Assembly (NCBI GenBank): GCA_028768525.1 | Contig: CP054837.1 | Span: 1,098,001-1,162,000, forward strand | Direction: 5' to 3' | From: Desulfobacter sp. | GTDB taxonomy: Bacteria; Desulfobacterota; Desulfobacteria; Desulfobacterales; Desulfobacteraceae | Length of the DNA stretch: 64,000 bases | Shown here: one piece after another, positions 1-7,692 of the stretch | Layout: every line of letters starts with the position of its first letter | Position numbering within the stretch: position 1 is the first letter of the stretch | Position numbers and translations under genes: made by a program | The notes under the pieces: generated by a model | What the model was told of the DNA's origin: nothing | The model's input: the letters and a program-made list of their open reading frames with translations, nothing else | The model's database searches: none

Positions 1-192
1 GGCCAGGGCCAGCTTGAGCCATTGGGCCATGCCGTTACTCTGGACGAGGAACTGCTCTGTCTCCAGCACATCAAGGGGATGTGATTTTATCCATTCCACC
101 ACCACCTGGCGCAGGTGCTCAAGATGATTGGAATGGATGATGGACAGGCCGGGAGTGAGCCCCGGACGCTGCCCTGTATTCCTGGATGCCAT
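1..192 (-). CDS. recC: Exodeoxyribonuclease V gamma subunit, N-terminal fragment (cut by window edge)
   Basis: The first 64 codons of a minus-strand gene that runs off the window. The peptide has the RecC N-terminal pattern: a beta strand with HSN (SIIHSNHLEHL) and then FLVQSNGMAQWL, which matches the 'ILVQ(S/T)xGMAxWL' block of the inactive helicase-like domain in RecC. The ATG at 190-192 follows AGGAGA with 7-nt spacing. RecC recognises Chi and acts with RecB and RecD in double-strand break repair. Only the start is visible, so intactness and the presence of recBD cannot be judged. Confidence 0.85.
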   Translation of the reverse strand, partial: MASRNTGQRPGLTPGLSIIHSNHLEHLRQVVVEWIKSHPLDVLETEQFLVQSNGMAQWLKLALA

Positions 193-275
193 GGTGCTCT
201 CCTGAAAAGCGTCTAATTGGAATTGTAACGGGAAAGGCCCCCGGAAACCATCCCCGGCGGCTGTCCACCCGGCGG

Positions 276-737
276 TTACCCGCCTAATGGGAATCGGGTT
301 TCCGGCTTATAAGGGTTATGGACATTCACCTTTCGGGCGGCCTCATCGATTTCAATCGAAGTGGTATTGTAGTAGGAAAACCAGGTGCCCACCACCCGGC
401 CCGAGGCACTGATGATCTCCTTGGCGTGCATGGCGGTGTGCCAGGGCTCAAGATTGCTCAAGTGCCCTATCTTGCGGTAAAGCTCTTCCCGGGATTCTAT
501 TCTGAACCAGAACCGGCCGGTAAAGGTATAGGACGGGTCAATGCCCACCACGGCATAGGGAAGTCCTTCCCGGCCGCAATAATAATAGGCGTGGTTTCCG
601 GCCAGATTGCCGTCCCGGTACAGGTCCATGAGGCGGTTGCTGTGGACCAGGCGCCCCCAGCCGGCAGCGAAGCAGCCTGCCAGGCACAGACAGAGGACAG
701 CAACAGCAATCCATCTGTGCATCATTATTTTCAACAT
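276..737 (-). CDS. Small lipoprotein of unknown function
   Basis: A 153-residue predicted lipoprotein. The ATG at 737 is preferred over an upstream TTG because it follows a G-rich Shine-Dalgarno (GGGGGGGAGC) and gives a clean type II signal peptide: positive start (MLKIMMHRW), hydrophobic core and lipobox LAGC with Cys22. The mature part is rich in Tyr/Trp/Arg and contains YYYCGREG and FRIESREELYRKIG, with no motif I recognise. It lies between recC and apt on the same strand but with separate signals. Export to the periplasm as a lipoprotein is inferred from the signal only. Confidence 0.6.
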   Translation of the reverse strand: MLKIMMHRWIAVAVLCLCLAGCFAAGWGRLVHSNRLMDLYRDGNLAGNHAYYYCGREGLPYAVVGIDPSYTFTGRFWFRIESREELYRKIGHLSNLEPWHTAMHAKEIISASGRVVGTWFSYYNTTSIEIDEAARKVNVHNPYKPETRFPLGG

Positions 738-839
738 TGCTCCCCCCCCATACGCGCGATTCTGTCCCAGCCGGGTCTGATTCGGTTGCAAACGGATGAG
801 GGCCGGATCATCTCCGCCCCTCAGGCATGGGACGATTGA

Positions 840-1361
840 TTACTCCCCGTCGAATTCGGTGATGCTGAACACCGGTACTCCGGGAATTCTTTCACGCCCG
901 TTGAGATCGGGGAGTTCCACGATAAAGGCGCACTCCACCAGGTCGGCCCCCAGTTTTTCAACCAGTTTCACCGTAGCCCCAACGGTGCCGCCGGTGGCAA
1001 TGAGATCATCCACGATTACCACCTTATCTCCTTCCCGGAGGGCGTCTTCATGGATCTCCAGGATATCTTCCCCGTATTCCAGGCTGTAGCCTTCCTGGAT
1101 GGTCTTGTGGGGCAGTTTGCCCTTCTTGCGCACCGGCACAAACCCGATACCCAGTTGATAGGCCAGCACCGCACCGAATACAAAACCCCGGGCGTCAATA
1201 CCCACGATCTTGTCCAGGCCCGAGGTCCTGTAACGGTCAAAAAGGATGTCGCAGGCCTCCCTGAAGGCGTCGGCATCCTGCATTAATGTGGTTAGATCCC
1301 TGAAAATCACCCCTTCTATGGGCCAGCCCGGAATGCTTCTGATGGTTTCTTTTAAATCCAT
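840..1361 (-). CDS. apt: Adenine phosphoribosyltransferase
   Basis: Cytoplasmic salvage enzyme that converts adenine plus PRPP to AMP. At 173 aa it has the normal length. Visible motifs are the N-terminal hood (IRSIPGWPIEGVIFRDLTTL), GIDARGFVFG, the RKKGKLPHKT flexible loop and the PRPP-binding signature VVIVDDLIATGGT near residues 115-127. It is followed on the opposite side by MTA phosphorylase, which releases adenine from methylthioadenosine, so the pair makes biochemical sense: MTA to adenine to AMP. Confidence 0.96.
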   Translation of the reverse strand: MDLKETIRSIPGWPIEGVIFRDLTTLMQDADAFREACDILFDRYRTSGLDKIVGIDARGFVFGAVLAYQLGIGFVPVRKKGKLPHKTIQEGYSLEYGEDILEIHEDALREGDKVVIVDDLIATGGTVGATVKLVEKLGADLVECAFIVELPDLNGRERIPGVPVFSITEFDGE

Positions 1362-1427
1362 GAATTATACTCGTCTCCTGTAAAAAATTAGCCGCTCTGT
1401 TCTTAAAAACGCGGCTCACAATCTGGT

Positions 1428-2171
1428 CTACTTTAAATATTTAACGGTCCTGACAAGCAGATCCTTTACATTGTCGGCGTTCTTGTTAAAAACCTCGAGG
1501 ATTTCGTCCCAGGTCACCGGGGCCTCATCTTCCTTCCAGCAGTCGTAGTCCGTGGACATGGCCACGGCAGCGTAGGGAATGCCCGCCTCATTGGCCAGCA
1601 TGGCCTCCGGGGCCGTGGACATATTGATCACATCCGCCCCCCAGAGCCGGAACATCTTGGATTCAGCCACCGTGGAAAACCTCGGGCCTTCAATGGTGAC
1701 CACACAGCCTGTTTTATGGGCAACCAGTTCTAGCGCCTGGGCCGATTCATAGAGGTTCATCCTCAGATCATTGTCAAAGGGATGGGCCATGGCCGTGTGC
1801 ACGGCACCGTTTTCAAAGGTGTCGGCAAAGGTATTTTTCCTGAACCTTGTAAAATCAATGAACTGGTCCAGAATGACAAAATGGCCCCGGTCGATTTTGC
1901 GCCGAAGGCTTCCGCAGGCCGTTGTCGCCAGAATATGGGTGGCGCCGGCCGCTTTCAGGGCTTGAATATTGGCCCGGTTGTTCACCTGGGTGGGGCTGTA
2001 CTGATGGCTGCGGCCGTGCCTTGCCAAAAGCAGCACTTCGGTCTCCCCGATGCTGCCCGTCATCAATGTTGACGAGGGAGGCCCATAGGGCGTATTGACC
2101 TCTACTTCCTTTGGATTCTTCAGAATATCAGGATCATCCAGTCCCGATCCGCCGATGATACCGACCCGCAT
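1428..2171 (-). CDS. mtnP: S-methyl-5'-thioadenosine phosphorylase
   Basis: PNP/MTAP family nucleoside phosphorylase of 247 aa, expected to cleave methylthioadenosine with phosphate to adenine and methylthioribose-1-phosphate. Motifs are the N-terminal GIIGGSGLDD, LLARHGRSHQYSPTQVNNRANI, the family core GPRFSTVAESKMFRLWGADVINMS and the AMSTDYDCWKE region near the C terminus. I place the start at the second ATG (2171) because AAGGAG lies 8 nt upstream; the ATG 18 nt earlier has no such signal. It is adjacent to apt and to a SAM hydroxide adenosyltransferase. Confidence 0.93.
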   Translation of the reverse strand: MRVGIIGGSGLDDPDILKNPKEVEVNTPYGPPSSTLMTGSIGETEVLLLARHGRSHQYSPTQVNNRANIQALKAAGATHILATTACGSLRRKIDRGHFVILDQFIDFTRFRKNTFADTFENGAVHTAMAHPFDNDLRMNLYESAQALELVAHKTGCVVTIEGPRFSTVAESKMFRLWGADVINMSTAPEAMLANEAGIPYAAVAMSTDYDCWKEDEAPVTWDEILEVFNKNADNVKDLLVRTVKYLK

Positions 2172-2526
2172 TATCTTATCTCCTTGCATTTATATACTAT
2201 AAACAGCACATCTTTATACTAAATTCCATCCGCTACCACAAACCATCACGCTTATCAAGCATAAGATGGCAGTCCAAAATTTTATATAGAGGCGAATCCC
2301 CCCATGTGGAAATCGTTTTCAGGCTCGACCATGTTGGTATATCCCCCTTCGTACCGGATCCTGCCCGTTTCAGACCTTCTGACCTCCCAATACCTGAAAA
2401 GGGTTCGACGCCAAGGATATACGAATCAAACTCATATTCCATGAACACAAAAATCCGCCCGGCGGCACCTGAGAAAAAAACGGAAGAAACAAGGAATTCA
2501 CGGATGATTCGGACGGCCGGGCAGTA
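2172..2526. other. Intergenic stretch without a supported gene
   Basis: About 350 bases between mtnP and the SAM hydroxide adenosyltransferase gene. A 71-codon open frame exists on the minus strand (2233-2448), but it has no good ribosome site and no recognisable domain. I see no tRNA, hairpin terminator or repeat here. It may be decayed sequence. Confidence 0.4.
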
Positions 2527-3321
2527 TCACTCCCGGCACAGCAGAAACCGGTCCATGACGCCGGCATCCAGAGAGCGGGCCGCACTGCCGTTTTTCACGG
2601 CAACTTCCATGTATCCCGAAGAACCGGCGAGAAGGAAAGGGGCATCGTCCGGCGCCTCACCATAGGCCGGATAGGCATCGGTGATGCAGATCCCCCCTGC
2701 TTCAAGGAAAAACCCCTTTTTGCAGAAGGCCTTGAATTCCTCGGGGGTCAGGTTCAGGGTGAGGTTGCCGAAGCGGTCTTCATCCAGCACCGTAAGCCTG
2801 AGCCCGCCTTTTTCCGGTTCGACCCGGGGAATCTCCAGGGCCGCCGGCCGGGACAGGGTAGTGCCCATGTCGGCCATGGAACGGCCCCGCCACAAATGGG
2901 CGGCGGCAGGGGCAAAAATATCCCTGGCATGGAAGGTTTGAGAAACCCGGGGCAGATGATAATCCGGATTGTCAAGGCAGACGCAGTTCTCAATGCCGCT
3001 GGCCGCAGCAGACGGCCAGAGCAGGCCGTTGTCCGGGCCCACAAAATAAAAATCACGGGTGCTGATGGCCAAGGGGCTTCGGTCCGTTCCCACCCCCGGG
3101 TCCACCACGGCGCAGAACACCGTGCCCCTGGGGAAATAGGCCGCGGACCGATACAGGGCAAAGGCACCCTGGAAAACATCCTGGGGGCGGAGCTCATGGG
3201 TCAGGTCAATGATGTGGGCATTGGGTGCAATCCCCGCTACCACCCCCTTCATGATGCCCACAAAAGGGTCCCGGTATCCGAAATCGGTGAGCAGGACAAT
3301 GGGAGGCCGTTGGTTATCCAT
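2527..3321 (-). CDS. S-adenosyl-L-methionine hydroxide adenosyltransferase (DUF62/SAM hydrolase family)
   Basis: A 264-aa member of the fluorinase/chlorinase-like superfamily. Non-halogenating bacterial members hydrolyse SAM to adenosine and methionine using water/hydroxide. Visible signatures are IVLLTDFGYRDPFVG at the N terminus, the RGTVFCAVVDPGVGTDR block near residues 64-80 and FVGPDNGLLWP near 92-102. The C-terminal half (ledRFGNLTLNL type) matches the second family domain. It starts 12 nt after the membrane protein gene 3334-3792 in the same direction, so it may be co-transcribed with the Fe-S/membrane pair. Physiological role is uncertain. Confidence 0.9.
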   Translation of the reverse strand: MDNQRPPIVLLTDFGYRDPFVGIMKGVVAGIAPNAHIIDLTHELRPQDVFQGAFALYRSAAYFPRGTVFCAVVDPGVGTDRSPLAISTRDFYFVGPDNGLLWPSAAASGIENCVCLDNPDYHLPRVSQTFHARDIFAPAAAHLWRGRSMADMGTTLSRPAALEIPRVEPEKGGLRLTVLDEDRFGNLTLNLTPEEFKAFCKKGFFLEAGGICITDAYPAYGEAPDDAPFLLAGSSGYMEVAVKNGSAARSLDAGVMDRFLLCRE

Positions 3322-3333
3322 TACCCTGCCCTG

Positions 3334-3792
3334 TTAATGCATCCAAGGTTTCCGGGCCACCAGGGTGAATGCAGATACGGCCAGCAGCGCCATGCACAAT
3401 CCCAGATGGGTAAGGTTCATCACATAAATGGCCATATGGGAAAAATGGATGCCGGGCAGATTCCGGACCACCATGATGGCGCCGGATATGACCAGCCCCA
3501 GGATAATCGCCCCCTTTGCCCGGCCCCAGAAAGTCAGGCTTGACAGGCCCTTTCCACTAACGGCCAGCCGGGTAACGGCATATCCCCCCAGGGCCAGGAG
3601 CACCGAAGCCATGATATAATGGAGACTGTGGGTGATGTAAAATTTGGCAAGCCAGCCCAGCCCCGGGATATCGGCGATATAATAGCGTTTGAATATGGGC
3701 ATCTGGGCAAATCCGCTCAAGGTGATAAAGAGCAGGGTCAGTCCGTAAATCATCCCCGGCAGCCTGGATGCTGCGGCCCTTTCCTTTTTCAT
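3334..3792 (-). CDS. Four-helix membrane protein, putative haem b or quinone-interacting partner of the Fe-S protein
   Basis: A 152-aa integral membrane protein with four predicted helices (about residues 12-30, 50-72, 90-110 and 122-145). Histidines lie at or near helix ends (THSLHYIM, PGIHFSHMAIYVMNLTHLG), the pattern expected of a small cytochrome b-type anchor, although I cannot assign the family. Its ATG overlaps the stop of the upstream Fe-S gene by 4 nt, implying translational coupling. I infer that it anchors the exported Fe-S subunit and passes electrons to or from the quinone pool. Confidence 0.7.
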   Translation of the reverse strand: MKKERAAASRLPGMIYGLTLLFITLSGFAQMPIFKRYYIADIPGLGWLAKFYITHSLHYIMASVLLALGGYAVTRLAVSGKGLSSLTFWGRAKGAIILGLVISGAIMVVRNLPGIHFSHMAIYVMNLTHLGLCMALLAVSAFTLVARKPWMH

Positions 3793-4751
3793 GACCGGTC
3801 CTCCTTGATCCGCTTATAGTACTTTCCAAAGGCAGCGGCGGCCCCGGCAATGGGGGCGATAACCATGGCCCGGGCCAGATTGCTCCCCTGGGCCATCTTG
3901 TCTTTCACCGGCTTCATATGGGGTTTGCCCTTGCCGGTTTCAAATGTCAACCGGTCAAAGGGCACCGGAGAGATATAAATGGTGTTTGTCCCCCCGTTTT
4001 CTGCCAACCCGTACAAATATCCGTTCATTTCCTTGGCCCGTTTTTTTGCCAGTTCAACCATCTCGGATCTGGGGCCGATGGTCTGGACCTCTTCGGGGCA
4101 GGCCTCGATACAGGCGGGTTGCTCCCCCTTCTCCAGTTTCTGGTAACAGCGGTCGCACTTGTACATGACGCCGTTGCCGGCCAGGCTGGGCAGGATATCC
4201 AGATAGAGGCCCACCCCGGTCTGGCGCTGGGGCACATCCCAGGGGCAGACCGCCTTGCATTTGGAACCGCCCAGGCAGATATCCGAATCAATCCTGGAAA
4301 GGCCGTTGGCTTCCTGCTTGGCCGCCCCCCAGGGGCAGAGCTTGACGCAGGGGGGATTATTGCAGTGCATGCATCTTCTGGGGATGGTCAACTCCATCTC
4401 TTCGCCGTCCACCTCTGCTGAGGCATGCTGGATGAAGAGCCAGTTATAGGGGGTGAGCCGGTCCGTGACCTCCCTGCGGTCCGACCAGTCCTGAACCGGC
4501 ACCCGATCCGGATACATTCTGGGAAAGGGTTTCTCAGGTTCGGGGAATTTTTCTGCATTGGATTCCCTGCAGGCATATACACACTCCTCGCATCCAACGC
4601 ATTTGCTGATATCAATCACCGTGACCAGGGGCTCAACAGCATCGGCTGCGGCCGCCTGTGCGGCTTTTGCCAGGGGAAGGGAGCCGGCGGCAACACCGGC
4701 TGCCGAAAGCGAACCCTTTAAAAAGGCACGCCGTGACATTGTTTTGGACAT
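3789..4751 (-). CDS. Tat-exported 4Fe-4S ferredoxin-type electron transfer subunit (HybA/DsrO-like)
   Basis: A 320-aa Fe-S protein with a twin-arginine signal (MSRRAFLKG, then a hydrophobic stretch ending AQAAA). Four cysteine groups follow in the order CVGCEECVYAC, CMHCNNPPCVKLCPWG, CLGGSKCKAVCPWD and CDRCYQKLEKGEQPACIEACP, as in periplasmic polyferredoxins of the HybA, DsrO and NrfC types. A C-terminal hydrophobic segment (about 290-310) may be a membrane anchor. It is translationally coupled to the four-helix membrane protein. No catalytic molybdopterin or hydrogenase subunit is adjacent, so its electron donor or acceptor is unknown. Confidence 0.88.
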   Translation of the reverse strand: MSKTMSRRAFLKGSLSAAGVAAGSLPLAKAAQAAAADAVEPLVTVIDISKCVGCEECVYACRESNAEKFPEPEKPFPRMYPDRVPVQDWSDRREVTDRLTPYNWLFIQHASAEVDGEEMELTIPRRCMHCNNPPCVKLCPWGAAKQEANGLSRIDSDICLGGSKCKAVCPWDVPQRQTGVGLYLDILPSLAGNGVMYKCDRCYQKLEKGEQPACIEACPEEVQTIGPRSEMVELAKKRAKEMNGYLYGLAENGGTNTIYISPVPFDRLTFETGKGKPHMKPVKDKMAQGSNLARAMVIAPIAGAAAAFGKYYKRIKEDRS

Positions 4752-4779
4752 TTTTTCTTGGCCTTTTTTGTTTGGGAAA

Positions 4780-5340
4780 TTACCCGTTTTTCATAAATTC
4801 TCTAAAGTCCATGGTGGTATAGCTTTTGGTGTGGATGTATTCCAGGATCTTGAGCAGCTGCCCGGCCTCCACAAACCCCGGCATCTGGTTGATCTTTTTG
4901 CCGTCGGGCGCCAGGAACCACATGGTGGGCAGCCCGCGCACCCGCCATTCCTGGGCAAGGGCCTGGTTTACATCGGTATTGACACTGATGCTGACAAAGT
5001 TTTCATTCAGATAGGATTGAACCTTTGCATCCCTGAAGGTGGTCTTTTTCAGCTTGGTGCAATAGGTACACCAGGGGGCATGGAAATAAAGGAAGATGCT
5101 TTTGTTCTCCTCCCTGGCCCTGGCCATTCCCGGGGTAAAATCCTTCCACTGGATGCCCCCCGTCTGGATTTCCTGGCCGGTTGCCGCCTGGACCGGGGCA
5201 GAGCCTTCAAAAACAGCCTGCCGGGTCTGTGACGCATGTTCTGGCCGGGCCGTTTCTTTTGATTTGTTAGCGTTGTAACCGTAAATCCCACCCGCAATCA
5301 TCACAATCAATACGGCAACCAGCACATTTTCTTTTCTCAT
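4780..5340 (-). CDS. Membrane-anchored thioredoxin-fold protein
   Basis: A 186-aa protein with an N-terminal hydrophobic segment (ENVLVAVLIVMIAGGIYGY), a spacer of about 45 residues and a thioredoxin domain with the active site APWCTYCTKL and the cis-Pro loop RGLPTMWFL. This is the TlpA/DUF255-like layout of periplasmic disulfide reductases that keep target cysteines reduced, for example for haem attachment or Fe-S proteins. The ATG at 5340 has AAAGGAAAGATA in front; an upstream start would add an unneeded leader. It lies 28 nt before the Fe-S protein gene in the same direction and probably forms one operon with it. Confidence 0.85.
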   Translation of the reverse strand: MRKENVLVAVLIVMIAGGIYGYNANKSKETARPEHASQTRQAVFEGSAPVQAATGQEIQTGGIQWKDFTPGMARAREENKSIFLYFHAPWCTYCTKLKKTTFRDAKVQSYLNENFVSISVNTDVNQALAQEWRVRGLPTMWFLAPDGKKINQMPGFVEAGQLLKILEYIHTKSYTTMDFREFMKNG

Positions 5341-5350
5341 TATCTTTCCT

Positions 5351-5467
5351 TTAATCCTTCCTTTCAAACCGTTCCCCGGGGAACGCAACCATGGGCATGC
5401 TAAACAGCATCAATGACATAGGCAGCAAAAAAGATGCCAATATCCAAAACAGGTTATAGATTATCAT
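5351..5467 (-). CDS. Possible 38-residue single-helix membrane peptide
   Basis: A short minus-strand frame opens with ATG at 5467 and ends with TAA at 5351-5353, just before the ribosome site of the thioredoxin-fold gene. The peptide begins MIIYNLFWILASFLLP, continues hydrophobic with several Met residues and ends in a charged tail (GERFERKD), as small membrane proteins do. The upstream ribosome site (GGATGG) is weak. If real, it would be the first gene of the thioredoxin/Fe-S operon. It resembles nothing I can name, and it could be chance. Confidence 0.35.
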   Translation of the reverse strand: MIIYNLFWILASFLLPMSLMLFSMPMVAFPGERFERKD

Positions 5468-5591
5468 AAAACCATCCGTTTAAAAAGAGAGTACCACAAT
5501 GTGGATTTACAGATTGATCAAAACTGTCTTATGAGGGTAGGACGTTTCCCAAACCGCCGCTTTCCGCGGCCCTACAAAAAAGGAGAAAACC

Positions 5592-5951
5592 ATGAGCGAC
5601 AATGTAGTCATTACCATTGCCTGCGGAACCGACAACCCCAACCGGGCCACCCGCGGCCTTTTCCTGGCCGCCGTTGCCCAAAAAAAGGGGAAAAACGTAA
5701 CCGTATTTCTCCTGGATGACGGGGTGTACCTGGCCAGGCAGGGCGCCTGCGAATTTATCAGGGCGGCCACCGGCGATTCTGCAGACGATTCCCTGGCCCA
5801 CCTCCAGGCCCACGGGGTTCCCATCCTGGTCTGCACCCCCTGCGCCAAGGCCAGGTTCATTGAGGAAGAAGACCTGGCCGACTCCTGCCGCATGGCCACG
5901 GCAGCCGAACTCATTGATGCGGCCTGCGAGGCCACCTGCATCAGCCTGTAA
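5592..5951 (+). CDS. DsrE/DsrF-family protein
   Basis: A 119-aa soluble protein of the DsrE/TusD-like fold (COG2044 type). It shows a beta-strand start, the GTDNPNRATRGLFLA pattern, a central LLDDGVYLARQG and the cysteine pair CTPCAKARF near residues 82-90, with two more cysteines at the C terminus. Family members carry or relay sulfane sulfur on cysteine. It has a good AAAGGAG site. It is encoded beside a sigma54 regulator and an operon of three rhodanese domains plus a tetrathionate-reductase-type cytochrome, which suggests a role in sulfur relay or sulfur-stress handling; that role is inferred. Confidence 0.85.
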   Translation: MSDNVVITIACGTDNPNRATRGLFLAAVAQKKGKNVTVFLLDDGVYLARQGACEFIRAATGDSADDSLAHLQAHGVPILVCTPCAKARFIEEEDLADSCRMATAAELIDAACEATCISL

Positions 5952-5969
5952 TCCCGGCGGTCCCCTTTG

Positions 5970-5999
5970 AACGGCGGCGGAACCGTTCCCGCCGCCGTT
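5970..5999. terminator. GC-rich perfect hairpin between converging genes
   Basis: An 11-bp perfect inverted repeat AACGGCGGCGG / CCGCCGCCGTT with an 8-nt loop lies between the DsrE-family gene and the end of the sigma54 regulator, whose stop codon it overlaps. There is no strong T-run on either side, so it may be a weak bidirectional terminator or an RNA-stabilising stem. Confidence 0.5.
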
Positions 6000-7413
6000 A
6001 CCCGGGTTGAATGGTAACGTTATACTTCTTCATCCGCTTCCACACCGTAATCCTTGAGACCCCCAGCAATTTCGCCGCCCGGGTCTGATTCCCCCCGGCC
6101 TGCTGGAGGGCGGCAATAAGTTCGCTGCGCCGGCTGTCCCGGATGACCACGGTGGTGCTGCTTTGATCTGCCATGGCTGCAGGGACGGCGGGTTCCATGC
6201 CTCCCTGTGTTCCCGGCCCGGCATCCCCCCTGCCATGGTTGAGGATCTTTTCCGGAAGGTGTTCCGGCCGGACTCCCTTTCCCCGGGCAAGGACAAAGGC
6301 ATATTCAACCGTATTCCTCAATTCCCGGATATTGCCCGGCCAGGGATAGGAAACCATGAGACGCATGGCCTCTGGGGTGAACCCCAGGATATCCTTTCCT
6401 GTTTTTTCGGCATGGATGGTTATAAAGTGCTGAATCAGCAGGGTGATATCGTCCCGGCGCTTTCGCAACGGCGGACAGGTCAGGGGAAAAACGTTGATCC
6501 TGAAAAACAGGTCCTCCCTGAACCGTCCCTGGTCAATCATCTGTTCCAGATTTTTATTGGTGGCGGTGATGATCCGGACATCAATGGGAATGGACCGGTT
6601 CTCTCCCACCCGCTGTATGGTCCGGTCCTCCAACACCCTGAGCAGCTTCACCTGAACGGCCAGGGGTATGTCGCCGATTTCATCAAGAAAAATCGTCCCC
6701 CGGTGTGCCGCTTCAAACCGGCCGGCACGGTCGCTCTCCGCACCGGTATAGGCTCCCTTGACATGGCCGAAAAGCTCGCTTTCCAGAATACTTTCGCTCA
6801 GGGCCGCGCAGTTCACCTTTATAAAGGGTTTTCCGGCCCGCTTTCCGGTTTCGTGGAGGGCTTTGGCAACCATCTCCTTGCCCGTTCCGCTCTCCCCTAA
6901 AATCATCACCGGGGTATCCAGAACAGCCACGCTCTCAATGTGTTCGTGGAGATTCATCATCACCTGGGTCCGCCCCACGATCCCGTGGAATCCGTCGTCA
7001 ACATGGTACATCCGGCGGATGGAGGCCAGCTCGTTTTTATAATTGATGTTCTCGGAAATATCCTTAAGGGTTTCCACGGCCCCTAGAATCTCCCCGTCCG
7101 CCCCGTAAAGGACCCTGGCGGTTTTCACAATGGGAATGGTTCGGTTGGAAGCCGAGGTGATAACACATTTTTTATCCCTGACCCGGCCGGCTGAAAAGAG
7201 CCCGCACCAGTTTTTACCCGGGCCCAGCCCCACAATGTTACACCCCGTGCAATTGAGCAGGCGGCAGGACCGCCCCCGCAGTTCCTCCTCGGAATACCCG
7301 GTGAGCAACTGGGCCGAATGGTTTGCCGCGATAAAATCACCGTGGGCATCCACAATAATGATTCCCTCCTGGACCGAATCAATTATCTCCCGCCATTGTG
7401 AACCGATATCCAT
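5998..7413 (-). CDS. Sigma54-dependent transcriptional activator with cysteine-rich PAS domain
   Basis: A 471-aa enhancer-binding protein with an N-terminal PAS domain (about 10-125), an AAA+ domain (about 145-380) and a C-terminal Fis-type helix-turn-helix (NQTRAAKLLGVSRITVWKRMKKY). Walker A is GESGTGKE. The sigma54-contact loop reads GAYTGA rather than the usual GAFTGA, a known variant. Walker B is GTIFLDEIGDI and the arginine-finger region is FREDLFFRINVFPL. The PAS domain holds five cysteines (50, 55, 58, 70, 83), including CRLLNCTGC, which suggests redox, metal or sulfur sensing. It is divergent from the rhodanese/octahaem operon, whose promoter has a near-perfect sigma54 site. Confidence 0.95.
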   Translation of the reverse strand: MDIGSQWREIIDSVQEGIIIVDAHGDFIAANHSAQLLTGYSEEELRGRSCRLLNCTGCNIVGLGPGKNWCGLFSAGRVRDKKCVITSASNRTIPIVKTARVLYGADGEILGAVETLKDISENINYKNELASIRRMYHVDDGFHGIVGRTQVMMNLHEHIESVAVLDTPVMILGESGTGKEMVAKALHETGKRAGKPFIKVNCAALSESILESELFGHVKGAYTGAESDRAGRFEAAHRGTIFLDEIGDIPLAVQVKLLRVLEDRTIQRVGENRSIPIDVRIITATNKNLEQMIDQGRFREDLFFRINVFPLTCPPLRKRRDDITLLIQHFITIHAEKTGKDILGFTPEAMRLMVSYPWPGNIRELRNTVEYAFVLARGKGVRPEHLPEKILNHGRGDAGPGTQGGMEPAVPAAMADQSSTTVVIRDSRRSELIAALQQAGGNQTRAAKLLGVSRITVWKRMKKYNVTIQPG

Positions 7414-7508
7414 AATTCTGTTTCCCTGTAGTTAACCTAAGTATACAAGAATTTAACACATGGTTAACACAAAAGCAACTCATCCCCCCTTCCCGCCCCA
7501 GAAAAAGA

Positions 7509-7566
7509 TTGCGCAACAAGCATATATCCTTTAATATAAGCGCGTTATCTTCAACCCCGTTATCTT
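7509..7566. promoter_or_regulatory. Candidate activator-binding region upstream of the rhodanese operon
   Basis: Between the divergent regulator and the sigma54 promoter lie a perfect 8-bp palindrome TTGCGCAA (7509-7516) and a 9-bp direct repeat CGTTATCTT (7543-7551 and 7558-7566, 15 bp apart). The second copy is about 10 bp upstream of the promoter core. Sigma54 activators usually bind 80-150 bp upstream, so the palindrome is better placed than the direct repeat. Confidence 0.35.
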
Positions 7567-7574
7567 ACATTCAC

Positions 7575-7592
7575 TTGGCATACCCCTTGCTA
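7575..7592 (+). promoter_or_regulatory. Sigma54 promoter for the rhodanese/octahaem cytochrome operon
   Basis: TTGGCATACCCCTTGCTA matches the sigma54 consensus (TGGCAC-N5-TTGCW), with GG at 7577-7578 and GC at 7589-7590 separated by exactly 10 bases. The predicted transcription start is about 7602, giving a leader of roughly 90 nt to the rhodanese ATG. A sigma54 activator gene is divergently encoded next to it. Confidence 0.85.
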
Positions 7593-7692
7593 TTATCTAA
7601 TAGCCGGCTGCTGAAAACGGCCGGATATAATTGCGGTTAAAAGGGATGGCGCATATCCCTGCACATAATAAACCCTATATTAAGGAGTTAAC

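Noticed and set aside
318..839. Long plus-strand frame opposite the lipoprotein gene
   Set aside because: It is the antisense shadow of a gene with a good signal peptide and ribosome site, and it has no domain of its own.
2233..2448. 71-codon minus-strand frame between mtnP and the SAM hydroxide adenosyltransferase
   Set aside because: No ribosome site, no recognisable domain and biased composition; treated as non-coding.
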